Positions 1 to 6,244 of a stretch of DNA of 10,198 nucleotides are shown here, piece by piece. Below the pieces are notes generated by a model. That model was given only the letters and a program-made list of their open reading frames with translations. It was not told the origin of the DNA and ran no database searches. Origin of the DNA: an uncultured Chloroflexota bacterium (GTDB taxonomy: Bacteria > Chloroflexota > Dehalococcoidia > Lucifugimonadales > CAJWER01); contig CAJWER010000095.1 in the NCBI GenBank assembly GCA_913030785.1, forward strand, positions 1-10,198, given 5' to 3'. Numbering within the stretch: position 1 is the stretch's first letter; the number at the start of each line of letters is the position of its first letter. A program made the translations under genes and the position numbers.

Positions 1-393
1 TACGGCCAAGGAAACCTAGACAACCCTGAGCGGCATTCGGATCTTTTCTTCTGGCAGCAATCGTCCTTGGTTGGCTCCAACCTGCTCTGTCTGCTGCCCT
101 TTCCAGGCTTTCCGTTGAGCGTGCAAAGCTGGACCGAAATGAAAAACCATAATATCGAGGCCCTTCGCACACATCCGGGCGCGGCATCAGTTCCAGACAT
201 CCCCTTGTTTAGTCCGGGGAAAGCGGCAACTATTACTCATATCAACATCGCAAAAAGCGCAGAGAGGAAATGGCTAAACCGTGGCTTAGCCGAATATCAG
301 AAGCTTTTTAGCTTCTGGTCCGATCTCGCCAACCAAAAAAACATCAAGATTTACCTCACCTGGTATAAGTATTCCGCCGATCATTTTGCGATA
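1..393 (+). other. Unrelated coding-like segment joined to nfeD; possible fragment of a surface-carbohydrate biosynthesis protein
   Basis: This stretch has roughly 42-52% G+C in the 60-base blocks counted, against about 68% in the block starting at 421. It uses many A/T-ending codons, unlike the nfeD part. Its plus frame is open throughout and rich in aromatic residues: NPERHSDLFFWQQSS near the left edge, then AEYQKLFSFWSDLANQ and KIYLTWYKYSADHFAISDAL just before the join. From memory this resembles bacterial 'surface carbohydrate biosynthesis' proteins, in which a TWYKY..DH..I.DAL motif is followed by GG and further sequence. I cannot verify that here. None of it belongs to the NfeD signal peptide or protease domain. 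It is best treated as the 3' part of a fragment of a different gene, joined by rearrangement or misassembly. Confidence 0.42.
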
Positions 394-1254
394 TCCGACG
401 CCCTTGAGGCCACCGTACTTGAGGCGAGGGCGTACGACGCCTCCGAGGCGTTGGATCTGGGCATCGTGGATCTGCTGGCCGAGGACGTCGACGACTTGCT
501 TCGCCAGCTCGACGGCCGCAGCGTCGTCATGGGCGATGGCAGCGAGATTTCGTTACAAACCGTTGGCTCTGCAGTTCGCAGGATACGACAGACGCCGCTG
601 GAGCGGGTTCTCGCGTTTCTCGCCGATCCGAATATCGCGTTCACACTGGTCTCTCTAGGGTTCATCGCGATCTTCGTCGAGTGGGTTCTGCCCGGTCTGT
701 GGGGCCCAGGAATCATAGGTGTAATCGCACTGGCCCTGGGGTTCGTGGCCCTGGGCAATCTCCCGGTTAACTGGGTGGGTGTTGGCCTGATGGCCTTTGC
801 GATGGGCCTGTTCTTCCTGGAGATGCAGGCACCCGGCATTGGCATCTTCGGCGTCTCTGGGGTAATCGCCTTCGTGATAGGCGGGTTCCTGCTCTTCGGC
901 GGCTTCACCCCGGCACTACCGAGCGCGCCCGGTGCGCCGGGCTACGGTGTCAACATGTTCCTATTGGCGGGCATCGTTGCGGCGATGGCGGCCCTGCTGG
1001 GCTTTGTCATACGCGATCTGGCGGTGGCCAGGCGGATCGCGGGCCGCGGTGACGCAACACACGAGCCGATAGAGGGACAGATTGGTATGGTCACGGCCGA
1101 GCTGTCGCCACACGGCTCGGTCCACGTCGCGGGCGAGGTGTGGAGCGCCGTGAGCGACGACGGCGAGCCGATAGAGGAGGGAGCGAATGTTATCGTAGCT
1201 GAAGCGGAAGGCCTGATGCTCCGTGTGTTCAGGGAATCGGAGGTCGGTTACTAG
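1..1254 (+). CDS. NfeD-family membrane protein, C-terminal part, fused in frame to unrelated N-terminal sequence (partial at left edge)
   Basis: The frame is open from base 1 to the TAG at 1252-1254, so the true start may lie off the left edge; TTG 67 and ATG 139 are only possible internal starts. Residues below count from TTG 67. Residues ~111-151 match the end of the ClpP/SDH-type serine protease domain of long NfeD proteins (EARAYDASEALDLGIVD, then LDGR). Five hydrophobic segments follow at ~188-207, 212-231, 237-253, 258-278 and 296-315. A C-terminal NfeD OB-fold covers ~337-389, with G340, the SPHGSVHVAGEVW stretch and EGLMLRV. Long NfeD proteins are membrane proteases that cut stomatin-type partners, and a slipin gene lies 128 bases downstream, as expected. 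The signal peptide and the catalytic Ser and Lys of the protease half are absent, replaced by about 130 unrelated residues. As read, the protein could not be an active protease. NfeD identity of the C-terminal part is near certain; the integrity of the gene is doubtful. Confidence 0.78.
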   Translation, partial: YGQGNLDNPERHSDLFFWQQSSLVGSNLLCLLPFPGFPLSVQSWTEMKNHNIEALRTHPGAASVPDIPLFSPGKAATITHINIAKSAERKWLNRGLAEYQKLFSFWSDLANQKNIKIYLTWYKYSADHFAISDALEATVLEARAYDASEALDLGIVDLLAEDVDDLLRQLDGRSVVMGDGSEISLQTVGSAVRRIRQTPLERVLAFLADPNIAFTLVSLGFIAIFVEWVLPGLWGPGIIGVIALALGFVALGNLPVNWVGVGLMAFAMGLFFLEMQAPGIGIFGVSGVIAFVIGGFLLFGGFTPALPSAPGAPGYGVNMFLLAGIVAAMAALLGFVIRDLAVARRIAGRGDATHEPIEGQIGMVTAELSPHGSVHVAGEVWSAVSDDGEPIEEGANVIVAEAEGLMLRVFRESEVGY

Positions 1255-1281
1255 CATGCCCAAAACGCCGTGGCGTGCGTA

Positions 1282-1308
1282 TTGAGGGGAGCTAGTGTAG
1301 TGTATAGC
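1282..1308 (+). promoter_or_regulatory. Weak candidate promoter upstream of the slipin gene
   Basis: TTGAGG at 1282-1287 and TATAGC at 1303-1308 are separated by 15 bases, each matching four of the six consensus bases. The spacing is shorter than the preferred 17. A separate TTGACG at 1317-1322 has no fitting -10. A perfect 6-bp stem (1326-1331 with 1338-1343, six-base loop) lies between these and the ribosome binding site. The 128-base gap after nfeD leaves room for an independent promoter, but the match is poor. Confidence 0.2.
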
Positions 1309-1363
1309 GACCAGTGTTGACGCGAACCGCTTGCTACAGCGGTGTGTCCTGTCGGAATCACTG

Positions 1364-1374
1364 AAGGAGAGGAG
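1364..1374 (+). promoter_or_regulatory. Ribosome binding site of the slipin gene
   Basis: AAGGAGAGGAG contains two overlapping Shine-Dalgarno cores. The second, GGAG at 1371-1374, lies eight bases before ATG 1383. It fixes that ATG as the start. Confidence 0.8.
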
Positions 1375-1382
1375 ATTCATCA

Positions 1383-2237
1383 ATGGCATTAATCAACTTC
1401 CTGAGGCCCTACGAACGGTTGGCGCTGTTCAAGTGGGGGAACTTCACTGGGATGAGGGGCCCCGGCCCGGTGATCATGGTGCCGATCATGCACAAGGGGG
1501 TCAAGCTCGACACGCGCATCGAGGTCATGGATATTCCCCGGCAGGCCAACATTACCAAGGACAACGTGGCGATCGACATCGATTTCCTGATCTACATGCG
1601 GATTATGATCGAAGAGGCGGAGAAAGCGATCTTGGAGGTCGAGGACTACCGGTCAGCGGTGATCGGGTTGGCCACTACAACGCTTCGAGCGGTGATAGGG
1701 GATATCGACCTTGACGGGGTGCTTTCACAGCGTGAGCGGATCAACAATCTGATTCGTAATAAGCTGGATTCTGAGACGGAGAGATGGGGGATCAAGGTCA
1801 CCAACGTGGAGATTCGCGAGATCGAGCCGCCGCGGGACATCCAGGAGGCGATGAACCGACAGATGTCTGCGGAGCGCGTTCGCAGGGCGGTGGTTGTGGA
1901 GGCGGACGGTACAAAAGAGGCGGCGGTTACGGTGGCGGAGGGCGAGAAACAGGCCGCTATTCTAGAGGCCGAAGGCTCAAGACAGGCGGAAATTCTCAAG
2001 GCCGAGGGCGACCAGCAGGCTGCCGTACTGCGAGCAGACGGCTTCGCCACGGCGCTGGACCGGATCTACACCGTGGCCCAGAACGTCGATGCCAACACTC
2101 TGAGCCTGCAGTACTTCGAGACGCTCAAGGAGCTTGGCAGCGGCGCGTCGACGAAGTTCATATTTCCCATGGAGTTCACCAACCTTCTCAAGCCGTTCCT
2201 AGGGATGATGGACAAGCGAGATGGCGACGGGGACTGA
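1383..2237 (+). CDS. Slipin / stomatin-like SPFH-domain protein
   Basis: This is a 284-residue SPFH (prohibitin/stomatin/flotillin) protein. These proteins form oligomeric scaffolds on the membrane and are typical partners and substrates of NfeD-type proteases. The SPFH domain spans about residues 8-165, with the stomatin hallmark TTTLRAVIGDIDLDGVLSQR (98-117) and EIREIEPPRDIQEAM (143-157). An Ala/Glu-rich helix follows (about 165-220) with three tandem 11-residue repeats of the form AEGxxQAxxLx. A hydrophobic C-terminal segment (about 257-276) ends in an acidic DKRDGDGD tail. Unlike most slipins it has no N-terminal transmembrane or hairpin segment: the SPFH domain begins almost at the start codon, and the strong ribosome binding site argues against a longer protein. 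Membrane attachment would have to come from the SPFH face, oligomerisation or a partner. It sits 128 bases after nfeD on the same strand and is followed by a terminator. Family assignment is firm; the exact role is inferred. Confidence 0.92.
   Translation: MALINFLRPYERLALFKWGNFTGMRGPGPVIMVPIMHKGVKLDTRIEVMDIPRQANITKDNVAIDIDFLIYMRIMIEEAEKAILEVEDYRSAVIGLATTTLRAVIGDIDLDGVLSQRERINNLIRNKLDSETERWGIKVTNVEIREIEPPRDIQEAMNRQMSAERVRRAVVVEADGTKEAAVTVAEGEKQAAILEAEGSRQAEILKAEGDQQAAVLRADGFATALDRIYTVAQNVDANTLSLQYFETLKELGSGASTKFIFPMEFTNLLKPFLGMMDKRDGDGD
1935..2033 (+). repeat. Three in-frame 33-base repeats encoding 11-residue AEGxxQAxxLx units
   Basis: Residues 185-195, 196-206 and 207-217 of the slipin are AEGEKQAAILE, AEGSRQAEILK and AEGDQQAAVLR, followed by a degenerate start of a fourth unit (ADG). 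The 11-residue period fits a hendecad, slightly right-handed coiled coil, which is usual in the oligomerising helix of stomatin and flotillin proteins. The DNA copies differ at many third positions, so this is an old protein repeat rather than a recent tandem duplication. Confidence 0.8.
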
Positions 2238-2257
2238 CTCCGGGTACCGGCTGCACC

Positions 2258-2284
2258 AGGGGCGGGTCTTCTAGACCTGCCCCT
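2258..2284 (+). terminator. Intrinsic-terminator-like hairpin after the slipin gene
   Basis: AGGGGCGGGTCT (2258-2269) pairs with AGACCTGCCCCT (2273-2284) over 12 positions, with one G-T wobble and a three-base loop. It lies 20 bases past the slipin stop. The T run after it is short (GAGTTT), so it may be an imperfect intrinsic terminator, but stem length, G+C content and position all fit. It ends the nfeD-slipin unit before the convergent uvrC gene. Confidence 0.65.
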
Positions 2285-2485
2285 GAGTTTCACCTGGTAA
2301 GAAGACTGGATGCTACATGGCAAATCTGTCGACGTAGCACGTTGATTCGATTGTCCAGGCTATCTTGCCGGGTCACAGGCTAGTCTCTTCGACGCAGGCA
2401 AGTGCAAGCTTCACCAACGAGTACGTCCGATCTACCTGCGGTGGCTCCATGAAGCGCTGGCTATCTAGGCGGCCATTTGGAAACC

Positions 2486-2521
2486 TCCTCTCCCTTGAGG
2501 GAGAGGACAGAGGTGAAGGTG
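2486..2521. repeat. Hairpin resembling a dispersed intergenic repeat, in the convergent spacer
   Basis: TCCTCTCCC (2486-2494) and GGGAGAGGA (2499-2507) form a perfect 9-bp stem with a TTGA loop, followed by CAGAGGTGAAGGTG (2508-2521). The whole resembles a short intergenic repeat I recall from many genomes: CCCTCTCCC, a loop, GGGAGAGGG, then GGTGAGGGTG. It lies 27-62 bases beyond the uvrC stop on the minus strand, so it could also help end uvrC transcription, although no clear T run follows on that strand. I see no second copy in this window. In the rest of the 2238-2547 spacer I see only the slipin terminator at 2258. Confidence 0.5.
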
Positions 2522-2547
2522 TCCTTCGAGACGGGGAGCCGCTGTCT

Positions 2548-4413
2548 CTACAGGTACTCTTTGAGCCTAGTCGCCAGTTTGACAGTCATGCCGGGGACGG
2601 CGGCCAGTTCTTCGACGGGGGCCTCGCGGACGCCTCTTACGGAGCCGAACTTGCGGAGTAGGAGGCCGCGGCGCTTGGGGCCGATGCCGGGGACGCCGTC
2701 AATGGCCGATACAACCGCGCTCTTGGAGCGCCGCTGGCGGTGGTATGTGATTGCAAAGCGGTGGGCTTCGTCTCGCGCCCGCTGTACCAGGAACAGGGCC
2801 TGAGAGGTTTGTGGCAGCACGATGGGCTCAGGCATCTGAGGCACGAACAGCTCCTCGTTCTCTTTAGCCAGGCTGGCGAGCGAAATCCATTCTACCCCTA
2901 GTTCCAGGAGGACCTGCAGAGCGGCTCCCAGGTGACCCTTGCCGCCGTCTATTAGGACAAGATCGGGTACGATCTGCCAGGTATCTTCTGAGGCCTTGCC
3001 GCCGCCCTCCGAAGATGTTTCGTTTTCTTTGGCGATGCGCTTGAACCGACGCGTCAGGACCTCCCGCATCATGGAGTAGTCGTCGATGCCCTCGACCGAC
3101 TTGACCTTGAATCGTCGGTAGTGGCTGGTCTTTGGCTTGCCATTCTCGAAAACGACCATGCTGCCGACGGAGTTCGTGCCCTGAATGTTGGAGATGTCGT
3201 AGCACTCGATGCGTTGCGGGGGTTTCGGCAGGTTCAGCGCCTCTTGCAGTTCGGTCACGGCCGCTTCCATGTCGCCGCGCTCATCTTGCCTGACGCGTAG
3301 CTGCTCCAGCCCTTCGACGGCGTTCTCGGCGACCATCTCCACCAGCTTGCGTTTCTCGCCTCTCTGGGGCACGTAGACCTTCACCTTGCCCTGCCGCTTC
3401 TGCTCGAGCCACGGGCCGATGGCGTCCATGTCGTTGAGTGGGTGCTGTAAAAGGATCCGTGGAGGGACGTAGGGGCTGGCGTTATAGAACTGCTCGACGA
3501 AAGCGGAAAGGATTCCACCAGGTGTGTTGTCTTCAGTCCCCGCCATGATGAAGTTGTCTCGGCCCACCACCTTTCCCTGTCGCACGAAAAACACTTCTAC
3601 CCAGGCCTCTGTGTACGCCGGCGCCATGGCGATGACATCGGCATTTTCGGAGGTCAGGTGCAGTACCTTCTGGCCTTCGTTGACCTTCTCGATGGCGCGG
3701 TACTGGTCGCGCAGGATAGAGGCGCGCTCGAACTCAAGCGCCTCGGCTGCCTGCCGCATGCGCTTCGCGATATCTCGCTCTACGGCGGAGGTCTTGCCCT
3801 CCAGGAACATCACCACCTGATCAATGACCTCGGCATACTGGTTCTGGTCTACCGCGCCTATGCAGGGCCCGATACAGCGGTGGATGTAGAAGTCCAGGCA
3901 GGGACGCGGATCGTTGCCGGTGATGACCTTGGTACAGGAGCGGTATGGGAATAGCTTTTTCAGCAGGGCTAGCGTCCTGCGGACCGAGTAGGCGCTTGCG
4001 AACGGGCCGAAGTACTTGGCGCCATCGTCGGTGACCTTGCGTGTGATGTATACCTGAGGGAAGGCTTCGGTGGTGTCAATCTTGATGAATGGGTAGCTCT
4101 TGTCGTCTTTGAGGCGAACGTTGTAGGGGGGCTTGTGCTCCTTGATCAGGTTGCACTCGAGGATGAGCGCCTCTGACTCGGACTCCGTCAGGATGAACTC
4201 GAAGTCGAAGACCCTGGCCACCATGTTGCGGACCTTGCGTTCGTGGCGCGCACCGGCGGTGAAGTAGGAGCGAAGCCTGTGGCGGAGGCTGGCGGCCTTG
4301 CCGACGTACAGGATGTCGCCGTTGGCGTTCCGCATGATGTAGACACCGGGCTTCGTGGGGGTAGCCCTGAGGCGCTGCGAGAAGTCCTGTTTTTTGGCGG
4401 CGGTGGTGGCCAT
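2548..4413 (-). CDS. uvrC: UvrABC system protein C (excinuclease subunit)
   Basis: UvrC makes the 3' and 5' incisions on either side of a lesion in nucleotide excision repair, recruited by UvrB. From ATG 4413 it is 621 residues, the usual length. The GIY-YIG nuclease (3' cut) is at ~15-100, with GVY at 23-25 and YVG at 36-38. Four cysteines at 160, 172, 180 and 184 have the spacing of the E. coli iron-sulfur ligands. A UvrB-binding UVR segment lies at ~206-241. The RNase H-like nuclease (5' cut) carries ECYDISN (D406), D445, LIDGGKGHL (D489) and DEAHRF (H551). Two helix-hairpin-helix motifs end the protein (PGIG near 575-578; VPG near 606-608). An extra Ser/Glu/Gly-rich loop lies at ~464-478, between D445 and D489. 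An in-frame ATG at 4479 would add 22 unconserved residues. Neither start has a clear ribosome binding site, so 4413 is chosen by homology. It is the last of three co-directional genes. Confidence 0.96.
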   Translation of the reverse strand: MATTAAKKQDFSQRLRATPTKPGVYIMRNANGDILYVGKAASLRHRLRSYFTAGARHERKVRNMVARVFDFEFILTESESEALILECNLIKEHKPPYNVRLKDDKSYPFIKIDTTEAFPQVYITRKVTDDGAKYFGPFASAYSVRRTLALLKKLFPYRSCTKVITGNDPRPCLDFYIHRCIGPCIGAVDQNQYAEVIDQVVMFLEGKTSAVERDIAKRMRQAAEALEFERASILRDQYRAIEKVNEGQKVLHLTSENADVIAMAPAYTEAWVEVFFVRQGKVVGRDNFIMAGTEDNTPGGILSAFVEQFYNASPYVPPRILLQHPLNDMDAIGPWLEQKRQGKVKVYVPQRGEKRKLVEMVAENAVEGLEQLRVRQDERGDMEAAVTELQEALNLPKPPQRIECYDISNIQGTNSVGSMVVFENGKPKTSHYRRFKVKSVEGIDDYSMMREVLTRRFKRIAKENETSSEGGGKASEDTWQIVPDLVLIDGGKGHLGAALQVLLELGVEWISLASLAKENEELFVPQMPEPIVLPQTSQALFLVQRARDEAHRFAITYHRQRRSKSAVVSAIDGVPGIGPKRRGLLLRKFGSVRGVREAPVEELAAVPGMTVKLATRLKEYL

Positions 4414-4535
4414 GTTCAGGGGAGTGCGCCGAATGCCATAATTGCGGTGGTCCCACGCCACAGTTTGGCGCGGGAACATAGTAGCAAGCTCATCAAGATA
4501 GGTATCCTGACAGGCCCCATTTCAGCTACTGGATA

Positions 4536-4874
4536 CTAACCCAGTACGAAGGAGAGGGCGATGATGATGACGAAGATGCCACTTGCAATAACGCCGATTT
4601 GGCGAATCTCGGAGCCCATGTGCTGATAGGTCCCGACCTCTTCAACGGCGGCTTGTCTCGCCCTGCGCGTAAGCCTGGGCGTTCTCTCGGTCTGAGGGGT
4701 GTAGGAAGTTGAAGATGCAGAGGATGCGGTTGTAACTACCGGGGTGCCGTCCTTCTCGTCCAGCTTGCGCGTTGTAGGCGCTACCTGGAACTGATGCGAC
4801 GCTCCCTTACCACGCTTTTTATTGTCTCTAAGACTGGCCTGCCTTGCGGCAGTCTTTTTACCCTTGCTCGGCAT
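4536..4874 (-). CDS. Small basic tail-anchored membrane protein of unknown function
   Basis: This is a 112-residue protein I cannot assign to a named family. The N-terminus is strongly basic (MPSKGKKTAARQ, then DNKKRGKG, residues 1-24). Residues ~45-66 form a Ser/Thr-rich, probably disordered linker. A second basic patch, RLTRRARQ, spans 67-74. One hydrophobic segment at ~93-111 (IGVIASGIFVIIIALSFVL) ends one residue before the stop, so the protein should be tail-anchored with its charged part in the cytoplasm. A GGAGG six bases before ATG 4874 makes the start secure and shows the gene is real. It lies 129 bases after xerD and 122 bases before the chosen uvrC start, on the same strand. From memory, similar short proteins with an ELRRI.I-type entry to a terminal helix occur in Chloroflexota. 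Nucleic acid or ribosome contact at the membrane is possible from the charge pattern, but is only a guess. Confidence 0.82.
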   Translation of the reverse strand: MPSKGKKTAARQASLRDNKKRGKGASHQFQVAPTTRKLDEKDGTPVVTTASSASSTSYTPQTERTPRLTRRARQAAVEEVGTYQHMGSEIRQIGVIASGIFVIIIALSFVLG

Positions 4875-4880
4875 ATCTGT

Positions 4881-4885
4881 CCTCC
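4881..4885 (-). promoter_or_regulatory. Ribosome binding site of the small tail-anchored protein
   Basis: On the minus strand GGAGG lies six bases upstream of ATG 4874. It is the cleanest Shine-Dalgarno among the minus-strand genes here and supports separate, efficient translation of this small protein. I find no convincing promoter in the 129-base gap back to xerD. Confidence 0.85.
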
Positions 4886-5003
4886 AGGGTTATATGGTCG
4901 CATACATCGTGGGTTCCTGCCAGCGCTGCGGGCGCCATTTGGGGGCAGTCAGTGAGTTTGTCCATGGGGTTGGCCACTCTGCTGGGCATGTTTCAAGGGG
5001 TCG

Positions 5004-5897
5004 TTAGGCTCTCGGATGAGATTTGTCGTATTCCAGGCGAACGTGTTCGCTGGTGAGGTGGGTGTAGACCTGGGTTGTGGTTATACTTGCGTGGCCGAGC
5101 AGTTCCTGGACGTGCCGGAGCGGCGCTCCCCCTCGCAGGAGGTGCGTGGCGAAGGAGTGGCGCAACGTATGGGGCGAGAGTTTTGAGTATATACCGGCCT
5201 GGGCCGCCAGCCTTCGCAGTATCAGCCAGAAGCCCTGGCGTGTCAGGCGATCACCACGTCGATTGAGGAACAGGGCGCGACCGGACGCTTTGGTTGCCAA
5301 CATGGGCCTAGCCTCAGCCATATAGTGGGTTGTCGCGGTTGCGGCTGTCTCATGAAGTGGCACGAGCCTCTCCTTGGAGCCCTTGCCGAAGCACCGCACG
5401 AATCCTTCTGCGACATCCACGTCTCCAATATCCAGCGCAACCAGCTCGCTGATGCGCATGCCGGTGGCGTAGAGCAGCTCGATCATGGTGTGATCGCGTA
5501 ACGTATCGGGCGAGTCGTCTTTAGGCCCCGCTAGCAATCTATCTATTTCGTCCATTGCGAGGGCCTTGGGAAGCGAGCGGCCTACCTTCGGCGAGCGGAC
5601 ATGGCGGGACGGGTCTTCTTCGATCTCTCCCTCGTCTACGAGGAACGCGAAGAAGGACCTGGCCGATGCGACCTTGCGGGCCCGGGTGGTGTCGGCATAG
5701 CCGCGTTCTTGCAGTTCCAGAACATAGGCGGCTATGGAGTCGGGTTCGGTGCATCCCCAGTCGATGGCGTCGCCGGTACTCTTGGAGAGGTACTCGGCGA
5801 GCTGTGTCAGGTCGTTGCGGTACGCGGATAATGTGTTGGCCGACACGCCGCGCTCCACGGCCATGTGGTCCAGAAAATTCGAAATACTAATGTCCAT
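5004..5897 (-). CDS. xerD: Tyrosine recombinase XerD/XerC family
   Basis: This is a site-specific recombinase that resolves chromosome dimers at dif, with FtsK, by a covalent tyrosyl-DNA intermediate. From ATG 5897 it is 297 residues. The N-terminal SAM-like DNA-binding domain covers ~1-87 and the catalytic domain ~107-287. All six catalytic positions are visible: R148 (TGMRISEL), K172 (GKGSKER), H243 and R246 (PHTLRHSFATHLL), H269 (LLGHASITTT) and the nucleophile Y278 (QVYTH). These lie within one residue of the E. coli XerD positions. An in-frame ATG at 5945 would add 16 residues, but GGAGAG eight bases before 5897 supports the shorter form. Length and spacing argue for a housekeeping Xer recombinase rather than a phage or integron integrase; no attachment site, cassette or phage gene is nearby. 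Whether it is the XerC or XerD partner cannot be settled from one sequence. It is divergent from lgt and upstream of the small protein and uvrC. Confidence 0.92.
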   Translation of the reverse strand: MDISISNFLDHMAVERGVSANTLSAYRNDLTQLAEYLSKSTGDAIDWGCTEPDSIAAYVLELQERGYADTTRARKVASARSFFAFLVDEGEIEEDPSRHVRSPKVGRSLPKALAMDEIDRLLAGPKDDSPDTLRDHTMIELLYATGMRISELVALDIGDVDVAEGFVRCFGKGSKERLVPLHETAATATTHYMAEARPMLATKASGRALFLNRRGDRLTRQGFWLILRRLAAQAGIYSKLSPHTLRHSFATHLLRGGAPLRHVQELLGHASITTTQVYTHLTSEHVRLEYDKSHPRA

Positions 5898-6244
5898 TTG
5901 GCGGCTCTCCATCGTACTCTTGTTCGAGCGTACCACCGGCCCCATTATCGAGGGTAGGGGGCATTTGGTGCCGTGGGGGCCAATGTCGAGTCTCAGGTTG
6001 GCATTATGATTCGACGAATGTGCTCGTTGTGTGGCGATTACTCAAGGGGCGCTAAAGGGCGTGTGGCGAGGAGATGTGCCGTATGTTGTGTACAACGGTG
6101 GCCACGAAGTACGATTCGGGCGCTCTTGCGCCCCACCATTACGGGAAACCTGGAACTGGTACTGGTAGTCCTGGCAGACCTATCCCTTGACACTCCCCCC
6201 CGTGCGTCCGTAGAATTCGGCCTGATCTCTGAGGTATAGCTGGC
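5898..6244. other. 347-base divergent intergenic region between xerD and lgt
   Basis: No convincing gene is present. The right end holds the lgt promoter at 6187-6216. Three short symmetric elements lie further left: ATTCGACGAAT (6009-6019, 5-bp arms around one base), GTTGT-GT-ACAAC (6085-6096) and a hairpin GGGCGC-TCTT-GCGCCC (6118-6133). Any of them might be an operator or structural element, but each is short enough to arise by chance. For xerD I find only isolated -10-like hexamers on the minus strand, without fitting -35 elements. Confidence 0.5.
6187..6216 (+). promoter_or_regulatory. Near-consensus sigma-70-type promoter of lgt
   Basis: TTGACA at 6187-6192 is a perfect -35 box. TAGAAT at 6211-6216 matches five of six -10 bases. 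The spacer is 18 bases and contains seven consecutive C residues (6195-6201). Transcription would start near 6223, leaving a leader of about 22 bases that includes a GAGG ribosome binding site at 6231-6234. Strength, orientation and distance to lgt all agree. It is the only strong promoter I could recognise in the window. Confidence 0.78.

Noticed and set aside
381..908. Minus-strand 175-codon frame opposite nfeD
   Set aside because: It is rich in Pro, Ser, Arg and Thr and lies opposite well-conserved NfeD membrane segments; a composition artefact.
2365..2661. Plus-strand frame of 98 codons running from the convergent spacer into the 3' end of uvrC
   Set aside because: It overlaps the conserved helix-hairpin-helix end of uvrC on the opposite strand, lacks a ribosome binding site and crosses the repeat-like hairpin.
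4414..4479. 22-residue N-terminal extension of UvrC from ATG 4479
   Set aside because: The added residues resemble nothing in UvrC, and neither ATG has a Shine-Dalgarno. ATG 4413 gives the usual distance to the GIY-YIG motif. The extension cannot be wholly excluded.
4875..5003. Possible dif or attachment site, or a tRNA, next to xerD
   Set aside because: No dif-like paired 11-base arms and no tRNA T-loop or acceptor pattern were found in this gap or in the 5898-6244 spacer. The recombinase looks like the chromosomal Xer type rather than part of an integrated element.
5973..6239. Plus-strand 88-codon frame in the xerD-lgt spacer with two Cys pairs (CSLC and CAVCC), suggesting a small zinc-ribbon protein
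   Set aside because: It has no good ribosome binding site, its downstream half covers the lgt promoter, and the residues between and after the Cys pairs look random. The Cys spacing is a chance pattern unless homologues are found.
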